Positions 1 through 8,777 of a stretch of 64,000 nt of DNA are shown here, piece after piece; positions within the stretch are counted from its first letter, which is position 1, and each line of letters opens with the position of its first letter. A model generated the notes under the pieces. The model made no database searches. It saw only the letters and a program-made list of their open reading frames with translations, and was not told where the DNA came from. This DNA is from Chitinophagales bacterium 65-1 (GTDB lineage Bacteria > Bacteroidota > Bacteroidia > Chitinophagales > Chitinophagaceae): the NCBI GenBank assembly GCA_002050465.1, contig MWYX01000064.1:1-64000 (forward strand), read 5' to 3'. A program made the translations under genes and the position numbers.

Positions 1-314
1 CTATGTTTCCTTTTATTGTGGCGCCGTTTACCGGATATTTTTTAATTTCTGCTATCCTTCCTTCCGGATCTATTAAATTGCAAATACAAATTATTACTAC
101 TAACAGAGGGTAAGCCTTTATCATATACATAACCTTTAAACCAGATAGTTTCCCCGGCAGCATAATAGGGTTTGTCAAAATGGATATATATTTTTTCAGT
201 AGCTACATTGTTATTTAGAGTATCTGGTATAAACGCTGTTTGGGCAGAAATGGGTATAGTAAAAATCCAAAATAGTATTCCAGGAAAAACCTTTAATAAC
301 AGTTCTTTTTTCAT
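1..314 (-). pseudogene. N-terminus of a large surface/TonB-associated protein with MG2-like domain, apparently frameshifted, running off the left edge
   Basis: MKKELLLKVFPGILFWIFTIPISAQ signal peptide, then EKIYIHFDKPYYAAGETIWFKGYVYDKG (macroglobulin/MG2-like motif common in Bacteroidota). The frame closes at 42, but the +1 frame continues LIDPEGRIAEIKKYPVNGATIKGNI. Confidence 0.6.
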
Positions 315-408
315 TATCAAATTTTTGCAATCTAAATATAATGTATAATTTTTATTACAGAGATGTACAAATACTATTTTAATATCTTGCATAAAAGTCG
401 ACTTGCAC

Positions 409-1377
409 ATGGGTTTAAAAAAGAATGTTTTAGTTACAGGAGGTGCAGGATTTATAGGCAGCCATCTTATTGATTATTTATTATCAACTAATCAATATTC
501 CATTACATGCATAGATAACTTCGATAATTTTTACGCCCCATTTTTAAAAAGACTGAATATTAAACCTCACCTTAATAATCCTGATTTTACATTAATAGAA
601 GCAGATATAACTGATAAGGATTTGTATTTAAAATTAGATGATCATTATGATGTGATTGTACATCTTGCTGCAAAAGCGGGGGTGCGGCCAAGCATACAGG
701 ATCCTGTACTTTATCAGCATGTAAATGTAGTTGGATTGCAAAATATCTTAGAGATTGCAAAACGTAAATCAGTTAAGCAATTTGTTTTCGGATCTTCAAG
801 CAGTGTGTATGGAGTAAATCCCAACTATCCCTGGAAGGAAAGTGATACTGAATTGATGCCTGTAAGCCCTTATGCATCCTCAAAAATTGCAGGTGAATGG
901 ATTGGTAAAACATATAGCCGGTTATATGATATGAGATTTATAGCACTTCGCTTTTTTACTGTTTTCGGTCCCCGGCAAAGGCCAGATCTGGCAATAAATA
1001 ATTTTACCCGTAATATATTAAACGATGAGCCAATTGATTTTTTTGGCGGGGGAAATACATTAAGAGATTATACATACATAAAAGATATTGTTACAGGTAT
1101 AGTGTCTGCAATCCAATACCATAAAACAGGTTTTGAAATAATAAACTTAGGAAATAACAAGCCGGTTACTTTATCTCATTTAGTGTCTACGCTTGAACAA
1201 ATATTAAACAAAAAAGCTATTCTTAATAAGCTTCCTGAGCAGCAAGGTGATGTTTCTGTAACCTGTGCAGATATTTCCAAAGCAAAGCAGCTGCTAAGTT
1301 ATAATCCGCAAACAAAGCTGGAAGATGGGTTGAAACTTTTTATTGACTGGACCAACAAAATGGCTAAATCTTTTTAA
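409..1377 (+). CDS. NAD-dependent epimerase/dehydratase (UDP-glucuronate 4-epimerase-like, extended SDR)
   Basis: [10 protein letters not shown] Rossmann motif, SPYASSKIAGE (YxxxK), RFFTVFGPRQRPD, GGGNTLRDYTYIKDIV. Confidence 0.85.
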   Translation: MGLKKNVLVTGGAGFIGSHLIDYLLSTNQYSITCIDNFDNFYAPFLKRLNIKPHLNNPDFTLIEADITDKDLYLKLDDHYDVIVHLAAKAGVRPSIQDPVLYQHVNVVGLQNILEIAKRKSVKQFVFGSSSSVYGVNPNYPWKESDTELMPVSPYASSKIAGEWIGKTYSRLYDMRFIALRFFTVFGPRQRPDLAINNFTRNILNDEPIDFFGGGNTLRDYTYIKDIVTGIVSAIQYHKTGFEIINLGNNKPVTLSHLVSTLEQILNKKAILNKLPEQQGDVSVTCADISKAKQLLSYNPQTKLEDGLKLFIDWTNKMAKSF

Positions 1378-1400
1378 TGCCTGAGTTTTTATTTTTGAAA

Positions 1401-2267
1401 TTAATAATTATCCGCCACCATTTTTAGATATTGGCCATAGCCACTCTTTTTTAAATTGTTTGCAAGCTTAAGCAAAGCCTTTTTATCAATATATTCCATC
1501 CTGTAGGCTATCTCTTCGGGGCAACCTATTTTAAAACCCTGTCTTTTTTCTATTACTCTTACAAATTCTGATGCGTCATGCAGAGAATCAAATGTCCCCG
1601 TATCCAACCAGGCAACTCCTCTATCTAAAACGCCAACTTTTAATTTTTTATTTTCCAGGTAGTATTTGTTTACATCAGTTATCTCATATTCCCCTCTTTC
1701 ACTCTTGGGAATTTCTTTTGCAATATTCACAACCTCATTATTATAAAAATATAAACCCGGCACTGCATAATGGGATTTCGGGTGTTGTGGTTTCTCCTCA
1801 ATACTTATAGCACAAAAATCTTCATCAAACTCAACAACACCATATCTTTCAGGATCACTAACCTGGTAAGCGAATATTACCGCTCCTTCAGGAGCAGCAG
1901 ATTTTTGTAAAAGTCCCGTTAGCCCGCTACCATAAAAAATATTATCTCCTAAAACTAATGCAACAGCATCTTTACCGATAAAATTTTCGCCAATTACAAA
2001 TGCCTGTGCAAGACCATTTGGAACTTCCTGCACCGCATATTGAATATCACATCCCCACTGCGAACCGTCGCTTAAAAGTTTTTTAAACTGAGATTGATCT
2101 TCAGGTGTAGTAATTATTAAAATTTGTTTTATACCTGCAAGCATCAATGTGCTTAAAGGATAATAGATCATTGGTTTATCATAAATGGGCATTAGCTGTT
2201 TACTGATACCCATTGTAATAGGATACAATCTTGTGCCTGATCCGCCTGCTAAAATTATCCCTTTCAT
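1401..2267 (-). CDS. rmlA: glucose-1-phosphate thymidylyltransferase
   Basis: [42 protein letters not shown] is a canonical RmlA N-terminus. Confidence 0.95.
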   Translation of the reverse strand: MKGIILAGGSGTRLYPITMGISKQLMPIYDKPMIYYPLSTLMLAGIKQILIITTPEDQSQFKKLLSDGSQWGCDIQYAVQEVPNGLAQAFVIGENFIGKDAVALVLGDNIFYGSGLTGLLQKSAAPEGAVIFAYQVSDPERYGVVEFDEDFCAISIEEKPQHPKSHYAVPGLYFYNNEVVNIAKEIPKSERGEYEITDVNKYYLENKKLKVGVLDRGVAWLDTGTFDSLHDASEFVRVIEKRQGFKIGCPEEIAYRMEYIDKKALLKLANNLKKSGYGQYLKMVADNY

Positions 2268-3322
2268 TATCGTTTATGATATTGTGTTTCGTAATAATTT
2301 TGATAATCCCCGCTGGTTACATGGTTTAGCCATTCGGTATTATTTAAATACCAATCAATTGTTTTTGATAAGCCTTCTTCAAATTGTAAGGAAGGTTTCC
2401 AGCCTAATTCATTTTTTAGTTTAGTAGCATCAATAGCATAGCGCATATCATGACCAGCCCTGTCTTTTACAAAGATTATCAGCCTTTCAGATTCACCATT
2501 TTCTCTTCCTAATTTTTCATCCATTTGTTTACAAAGCTCTTTAATAATGTCAATATTCTTCCATTCATTATGTCCGCCGATATTATAGGTCTCTCCGGTT
2601 CTTCCTTTATGAAAAATAACATCAATTGCCTGTACATGGTCTCCAACAAAAAGCCAGTCTCTCACATTTTCTCCTTTGCCATAAATGGGTAAAGGTTTTT
2701 TGTTTAAAATATTATTGATACAGAGGGGAATCAATTTTTCAGGGAAATGATATGGCCCATAATTATTAGAGCAATTAGAAATAATTACCGGCAGGTTATA
2801 AGTATGATAAAATGCTCTTACAAAATGATCTGAAGATGCTTTGGAAGAAGAATATGGGCTACGGGGATCGTATGGTGTTTCTTCTGTAAAAAAACCATTA
2901 TTTCCTAAACTGCCATATACTTCATCAGTTGAAATATGATAGAATAATTTTCCATTCAGATTATCTTTCCAATATTCTTTGGCAATTTGTAATAAGGTTA
3001 CTGTGCCTAAAACATTTGTTCTAACAAAAGCTAAAGGATCAGAAATAGAACGATCCACATGGCTTTCAGCAGCACAATGCAAAACAGCAGTGAACTTATA
3101 TCCTTCAAAAAGATCATTTACAAAATCACCATTAGTAATATCACCTTTTACAAAAGTGTAATTTGGTTGATTTTCAATATCCTTTAAATTCTCAAGATTA
3201 CCAGCATATGTAAGTTTATCAAGATTTACAATTTTGTATTGCGGGTATTTATTTACAAATAATCTCGTAAGATGAGAGCCTATAAATCCGGCGCCCCCAG
3301 TTATTAAAATGATGTGATTCAT
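2267..3322 (-). CDS. rmlB: dTDP-glucose 4,6-dehydratase
   Basis: [46 protein letters not shown]; overlaps rmlA start. Confidence 0.95.
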   Translation of the reverse strand: MNHIILITGGAGFIGSHLTRLFVNKYPQYKIVNLDKLTYAGNLENLKDIENQPNYTFVKGDITNGDFVNDLFEGYKFTAVLHCAAESHVDRSISDPLAFVRTNVLGTVTLLQIAKEYWKDNLNGKLFYHISTDEVYGSLGNNGFFTEETPYDPRSPYSSSKASSDHFVRAFYHTYNLPVIISNCSNNYGPYHFPEKLIPLCINNILNKKPLPIYGKGENVRDWLFVGDHVQAIDVIFHKGRTGETYNIGGHNEWKNIDIIKELCKQMDEKLGRENGESERLIIFVKDRAGHDMRYAIDATKLKNELGWKPSLQFEEGLSKTIDWYLNNTEWLNHVTSGDYQNYYETQYHKR

Positions 3323-3894
3323 ACTTTGCTAACCCTGTTTTCTTTTAAAAAGTATTTTTCCCCGCTTTCTCCACAAACAGCTTTTCCCTCTTCATTAAAT
3401 TTTAATTTTATCCCATATTCACTTACCCAGCCGGTTTGCCTGGCAGGGTTTCCGATTACTAATGCATATGGGGGAACTTCTTTGGTAACAACAGCACCTG
3501 CACCGATAAAGGAATATTCACCAATATTATTACCGCAAACTATTGTAGCATTTGCTCCAATTGAGGCTCCTTTTTTTACCAGTGTCTTTTTATATTCATG
3601 TTTACGAACTATAGCGCTGCGGGGGTTTATAACATTTGTAAAAACCATGGAAGGTCCCAGGAAAACATCATCCTCACAGACAACTCCTTCATAAAGTGAA
3701 ACATTGTTTTGCACCTTTACATTTTTACCTAGTTTAACACCTGAAGAAACTACTACATTTTGACCTAGATTACAATTGTCTCCTATAATACTATTTGGCA
3801 TTACATGGGTAAAATGCCAGATCTTAACGCCAATCCCTATTTTACATCCTTCATCAATAACTGCTGTAGGATGGGCAAAATAATTTTCCTTCAT
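3319..3894 (-). CDS. left-handed beta-helix acyltransferase, WlbB/WbpD-like N-acetyltransferase
   Basis: Hexapeptide repeats; [57 protein letters not shown]. Confidence 0.8.
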   Translation of the reverse strand: MKENYFAHPTAVIDEGCKIGIGVKIWHFTHVMPNSIIGDNCNLGQNVVVSSGVKLGKNVKVQNNVSLYEGVVCEDDVFLGPSMVFTNVINPRSAIVRKHEYKKTLVKKGASIGANATIVCGNNIGEYSFIGAGAVVTKEVPPYALVIGNPARQTGWVSEYGIKLKFNEEGKAVCGESGEKYFLKENRVSKV

Positions 3895-4002
3895 GTTATT
3901 TATAAATTTTGCAATATTAAGCAATATCAGGCGAGGAAGTAGAGAATAGCAATCAATCTCCTGTTAATCCATATAATCCCCAAAATCATGGTTCAGACAA
4001 AT

Positions 4003-4010
4003 TACCTTTG
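4003..4010 (+). promoter_or_regulatory. Bacteroidota -7 box TACCTTTG (TAnnTTTG)
   Basis: Exact match to the Bacteroidota -7 consensus immediately upstream of the ABC-F start codon. Confidence 0.4.
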
Positions 4011-4015
4011 CTGCC

Positions 4016-5902
4016 ATGCATTATGCTTCGGTTGAAAATATCAGTAAATCTTTTGGAATAAGAACGCTATTTAAGAATATTACCTTTTATGTGGAAGAAG
4101 GCGATAAAATTGCTTTTGTTGCCAGAAATGGTACAGGAAAATCTACATTATTAAAAATTATTGCAGGGTTGGATACAGTGGATAGCGGAACTGTATGGGT
4201 TCATAAAGAGGTAAAGGTTATTATGCTTCAACAGGATACGGTTTTTGATAATAATAAATCCATCTGGGATAATATTTTACGGATGGATAACCCCATTGTG
4301 AAAGTGGTTAAAGAATATGAGGTGTACTTAGAGAAAGGTGGTCACGATGAAAACAAATTGCATAAGCTTATAGATCAGCTAAGTGAATTGAATGCATGGA
4401 ATTTTGAAAGTGATCTTAAACAAATTTTAGGTAAGCTAAACCTCCATCATTTAAATGAACCGGTTAAAAACTTAAGTGGCGGACAAAGAAAGAGAGTTGC
4501 TCTTGCACAGGCATTGGTAGAATCACAGCTTCATGAAGGAAGATGTTTGTTGATATTGGATGAGCCTACCAACCATTTGGATGTTGAGATGATAGAATGG
4601 CTGGAAAATTTTCTTTCTACTCAAAAAAGCACTTTATTACTGGTAACCCATGACCGTTATTTTTTAGATACAGTTTGCAATGAGATTATTGAAATGGAAG
4701 ATGAAAAACTTTATGTGTATAGGGGGGATTATGATTATTTTTTAGAGCAAAAATCTTTGCGCCAGGAAGTACAACAAAGTGAATTACAAAAAGATAAAAA
4801 TATTTTCAGGAAAGAACTGGAGTGGATGCGTAAGCAGCCAAAGGCACGTACAACAAAATCAAAAAGCAGGCAGGATGCATTTGTTGATATCCAGGATAGG
4901 GTTAGCCGGCAAAAAGATGACCCGGAAATTTCATTACAGGTAAAGATGACAAGGCTTGGCGGAAAGGTGGTGGAGATGAAAAAGATTTATAAAAGCTATG
5001 GCGACAAACCGATAATGAAAGGTTTTGATTATACTTTTAAGAGAGGTGAACGGATAGGTATTGTTGGAAAGAATGGAGTTGGTAAATCTACCTTTTTGAA
5101 AATTGCATTGGGTAGTGAACCACCAGATAACGGAAAAATAAATCACGGCGATACTGTTGTATTTGGAAATTTTGCACAGGAAGGGTTACAATATAAAGAA
5201 GATAAAAGGGCAATTGAATATGTAAAAGATTTTGCCGAGTTTTTTCCTTTGGCTGATGGCAGTAAGATCAGCTCTACCCAATTCATGGAAAAATTTGGGT
5301 TTAATGCTCAGCAGCAATTTACACCATTGAGTAAACTTAGCGGCGGTGAAAAAAGAAGGCTTCATTTATTAAGTGTTTTGTTTCTCAACCCGAATTTTTT
5401 AATACTCGATGAGCCAACCAATGACCTCGATCTCCAAACATTAAGAACGCTGGAAGAATTTTTAAAAGATTTTCCCGGATGTATTTTAATTGTTAGTCAT
5501 GACCGTTATTTTATGGATAGAGTGGTTGACCACCTTTTTGCATTTGAAGGCGAAGGGGTTATAAAAGATTTTCCCGGCAATTATTCTGAATACAGGGAAT
5601 GGAAGGAAAGAGAAGAGACAAGTGACAAGTTAGAAGTCACCAAAGAAAGTTCATCTAAAACCCCCAACCCCCAAGCTACAAATAACAAACTGCAACATTC
5701 TTTTAAAGAGAAGTTTGAATTTGAAAAATTAGAGCAGGAAATGCCAGCACTGCAAAAAGAAAAAGTTAGTCTTGAAGAAAAAATGAATTCTGCAAATATT
5801 GGTTTTGATGAATTGCAAAAATCATCTGAAAGAATTAATGAAATTATAAAGCTTCTCGATGAAAAGGAAATGCGTTGGCTGGAATTGAGTGAGAGAATTT
5901 AA
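4016..5902 (+). CDS. ABC-F family ATPase (Uup-like)
   Basis: Two NBDs: GTGKSTLLKI/LSGGQRKRVALAQAL/LILDEPTNHLD and GVGKSTFLKI/LSGGEKRRLHLL/LILDEPTNDLD; C-terminal coiled coil. Confidence 0.9.
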   Translation: MHYASVENISKSFGIRTLFKNITFYVEEGDKIAFVARNGTGKSTLLKIIAGLDTVDSGTVWVHKEVKVIMLQQDTVFDNNKSIWDNILRMDNPIVKVVKEYEVYLEKGGHDENKLHKLIDQLSELNAWNFESDLKQILGKLNLHHLNEPVKNLSGGQRKRVALAQALVESQLHEGRCLLILDEPTNHLDVEMIEWLENFLSTQKSTLLLVTHDRYFLDTVCNEIIEMEDEKLYVYRGDYDYFLEQKSLRQEVQQSELQKDKNIFRKELEWMRKQPKARTTKSKSRQDAFVDIQDRVSRQKDDPEISLQVKMTRLGGKVVEMKKIYKSYGDKPIMKGFDYTFKRGERIGIVGKNGVGKSTFLKIALGSEPPDNGKINHGDTVVFGNFAQEGLQYKEDKRAIEYVKDFAEFFPLADGSKISSTQFMEKFGFNAQQQFTPLSKLSGGEKRRLHLLSVLFLNPNFLILDEPTNDLDLQTLRTLEEFLKDFPGCILIVSHDRYFMDRVVDHLFAFEGEGVIKDFPGNYSEYREWKEREETSDKLEVTKESSSKTPNPQATNNKLQHSFKEKFEFEKLEQEMPALQKEKVSLEEKMNSANIGFDELQKSSERINEIIKLLDEKEMRWLELSERI

Positions 5903-5928
5903 TTAACTTTCTTTTTTCAAACCTGCAT

Positions 5929-7104
5929 ATGAAAGAAAGATTTTATTCACTTGATGTGTTTCGGGGCGCCACAGTTGCATTAATGATACTGGTAAATAAT
6001 CCCGGTTCCTGGAGTCATATTTATTCGCCACTAAAACATGCACCCTGGCATGGCGCCACACCAACTGATCTTGTGTTCCCGTTCTTTTTATTTGCTGTAG
6101 GTAATGCATTGGCTTTTGTTATGCCAAGATTAGAAGCTGCAGGCGAAGGAGTTTTCTGGAGAAAAATTTTAAAAAGAACCTTTCTTATTTTTTTTATTGG
6201 CTTAATGCTTAACTGGTTTCCCTTTATAAAGTGGGAGAATGATGTTATAGCGTTTAAACCATGGGAATATATTGATGCCAATGGAAAGGCGCAGGGGGTA
6301 AGAATTTTAGGAGTGTTACAAAGAATTGCGCTTGCTTATTTTTTCGCATCTGTAATCATTCATTTTTTTAAAATAAGAGGTGCTTTTGTTGCTGCCGCAG
6401 TAATATTATTAGGTTATTGGTTTTTGTGTGTAGTCGGCAATCCTGCTGATCCCTTTAGTTTACAAGGCTGGTTTGGAACTTCTGTTGACAAAAATATTTT
6501 AGGCGATGCACACATGTATAAAGGCGAAGGAGTCGTTTTTGATCCTGAAGGATTAATGAGTTTGTTTGCAGCAATAGTACAGGTAATATTTGGATATTTT
6601 GCCGGAGATTATATTTTAAAAAAAGGCAAAACACATGAAATGGTTAACGGATTATTTGTTGCCGGTTGTGTATTGGCGCTGGCAGGACTTTGCTGGGGGA
6701 TGGTATTCCCGATCAACAAAAAAATATGGACAAGCTCTTATACAGTTTATACAACAGGGTTAGCGCTTCTAACACTATCAGTTTTCATCTATATAATTGA
6801 ATTTAAAAACTGGCGGGGTTGGTGGAGTAAGTTCTTTGATGTATTCGGGAAAAACCCTTTGTTCATTTTTGTTTTGAGTGGTGCATTGCCCAGATTGTTG
6901 GGGCTGATAAGAATTCCTAACGGAATAAATCCTGATGGCAAACAATTATATACAACCCCCTTCGGTTGGTTTTATGAGCATATTTGCAAACCCATTTCTT
7001 CCAATCTTAATAATGGCTCCTTATTGTATGCAGTTTCTATGATACTGATGTATTGGTTAATTGTATGGTTTATGGATAAGAAGAAGATTTATATAAGGGT
7101 ATAA
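5929..7104 (+). CDS. heparan-alpha-glucosaminide N-acetyltransferase-like (DUF1624/DUF5009) membrane protein
   Basis: RFYSLDVFRGATVALMILVNNPGSWSHIYSPLKHAPWHGATPTDLVFPFFLFAVG, multiple TM helices. Confidence 0.8.
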   Translation: MKERFYSLDVFRGATVALMILVNNPGSWSHIYSPLKHAPWHGATPTDLVFPFFLFAVGNALAFVMPRLEAAGEGVFWRKILKRTFLIFFIGLMLNWFPFIKWENDVIAFKPWEYIDANGKAQGVRILGVLQRIALAYFFASVIIHFFKIRGAFVAAAVILLGYWFLCVVGNPADPFSLQGWFGTSVDKNILGDAHMYKGEGVVFDPEGLMSLFAAIVQVIFGYFAGDYILKKGKTHEMVNGLFVAGCVLALAGLCWGMVFPINKKIWTSSYTVYTTGLALLTLSVFIYIIEFKNWRGWWSKFFDVFGKNPLFIFVLSGALPRLLGLIRIPNGINPDGKQLYTTPFGWFYEHICKPISSNLNNGSLLYAVSMILMYWLIVWFMDKKKIYIRV

Positions 7105-7180
7105 TTTGTTTATATCTTAGGCACATACCAATTAAATCTTTTATATTTTTAATCCATCCCATTGTTAACAAATACTTACT

Positions 7181-7672
7181 ATGCCCAACCTTTCCAAAAC
7201 GTTAATCAATACGCTTGATTTTCCAAACTCCGGCTATGCTGAAATAAGAACAGATGTTATCACTGATGACCGTTCTTTATTTGCTAAAAAAACATTTAAT
7301 AAAAATGTTGTTATCAGCGATTTTTATTGGACAGAAGTTTATGATAAGCCTACCCGTTTAACTGTTCAGATAGGAGAGCATCAGCACATTGAGCTTTTAC
7401 CAACCTACCTGGAATGTATTAATCATAGCTGTGATCCGAATTCTTTTTTTGATATCAAAAAAAAGCAGCTTGTTTGTATAAGACCGATTAATAAAGATGA
7501 AGAGATTACTTTTTTTTACCCATCAACAGAATGGGAAATGGATGCGCCCTTTAATTGCTGCTGTAATAGCCAATATTGCGTTGGCTACATTGCAGGTGCA
7601 AAATACCTTACCATAAACCAACAAAAACGTTACAGGTTCACCGAGCTTATTCAACAGAAACTTTCTAAGTAA
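7181..7672 (+). CDS. stand-alone SET-domain protein with post-SET-like Cys motif
   Basis: ECINHSCDPNSFFDIKK (NHSCxPN), DEEITFFYPSTEWEMDAPFNCCCNSQYC (CxCx4C post-SET). Confidence 0.8.
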   Translation: MPNLSKTLINTLDFPNSGYAEIRTDVITDDRSLFAKKTFNKNVVISDFYWTEVYDKPTRLTVQIGEHQHIELLPTYLECINHSCDPNSFFDIKKKQLVCIRPINKDEEITFFYPSTEWEMDAPFNCCCNSQYCVGYIAGAKYLTINQQKRYRFTELIQQKLSK

Positions 7673-7676
7673 AAAA

Positions 7677-8777
7677 ATGGGTTTCAAAAGAAATAAAGAT
7701 TTGTACAAGGTGTGGGTGTTTGCACCTTTTTTAGAAACCACTGATAATAATCTTAAATGTTATTATGATTATACGCAAAGCATATCAGAGTACACAAAAA
7801 TTTTTACAGAAATTGATTGCGACTGGGAATGGGTAAATATTACTCAGGATAACCTCGAAGCTGAGATCAAAAGAGTAAAGGCTCACTTCATCAAAAAAAA
7901 TATTGTTCTCAACCTTTGTGACGGAGATGAGCTAAATGGTTTACCGGGAATCTCTGTTATATATGCTTTGGAAAAAAATAATATTCTGTATACAGGAGCA
8001 GATGCTTATTTCTATGATATTACCACTTCTAAAATAAGTATGAAAAAAGCGTTTGACCTGGATAATGTATCTACCCCCAAATGGGTTTTGTTAAATGGAA
8101 GTGTTAATAAAAACGTCATGGAAAAACTGGGTGAATCAGCTATTGTAAAACCGGCAGTATCAGCAGGAAGTATGGGCCTGGGAATTAAGAATGTAGTAAG
8201 TAATTTTAGAGAAATGGAAAATGTTGTTGCTGATATAAGATTGGGATACAGGGGATGGAAACTTGATAACGAGGGTTTGATTGCAGAGGAGTTTATTAAA
8301 GGAAGGGAATTTACAACCTTTCTAATAGGCTCATCATCTATCCCTGCAAGTATTAAATTCTATCAACCTGTTGAAAGAGTATTTCATTCATCATTACCTG
8401 ATGAAGAACAATTTTTATCTTTTGACAGGCTTTGGGAAACGTATGATGAAGAAAGTCCAATGCCTGGCAATGAATATTTTTATCAGTACGCACCGGTAAA
8501 ATCTCCTGAATTAATCGAAGAATTACGATCTCTTAGTTTTCTTGCCTACATATCTGTGAAGGGAAACGGATATGCCCGGTTGGATTTCAGGATGGATAAA
8601 GAAACAAAATGTTTACAAGTTTTAGAAGTGAATGCTCAATGTGGTTTAAGTGAAGATGAAGACTATACTTCAATAGGAGCCATATTGCGTTTCAGTAACA
8701 AAAATTTTTCTGATATAATTTTTGAAATTTTAGATGATGCTTTGCTTCGTGAAAAAAAACCACTTATAGTACAATGA
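7677..8777 (+). CDS. ATP-grasp ligase, D-Ala-D-Ala-ligase-like
   Basis: NLCDGDELNGLPGISVIYALEKNNILYTGAD, AIVKPAVSAGSMGLGIKNV, LIAEEFIKGREFTTFL, GYARLDFRMDKETKCLQVLEVNAQCG. Confidence 0.8.
   Translation: MGFKRNKDLYKVWVFAPFLETTDNNLKCYYDYTQSISEYTKIFTEIDCDWEWVNITQDNLEAEIKRVKAHFIKKNIVLNLCDGDELNGLPGISVIYALEKNNILYTGADAYFYDITTSKISMKKAFDLDNVSTPKWVLLNGSVNKNVMEKLGESAIVKPAVSAGSMGLGIKNVVSNFREMENVVADIRLGYRGWKLDNEGLIAEEFIKGREFTTFLIGSSSIPASIKFYQPVERVFHSSLPDEEQFLSFDRLWETYDEESPMPGNEYFYQYAPVKSPELIEELRSLSFLAYISVKGNGYARLDFRMDKETKCLQVLEVNAQCGLSEDEDYTSIGAILRFSNKNFSDIIFEILDDALLREKKPLIVQ

Noticed and set aside
3420-3450. GCCGGTTTGCCTGGCAGG as a possible copy of the CCTGCCTGTCCGGCAGGCAGG palindrome in the acyltransferase
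   Set aside because: It encodes GNPARQTGW, which is the normal conserved C-terminal motif of this acetyltransferase family.
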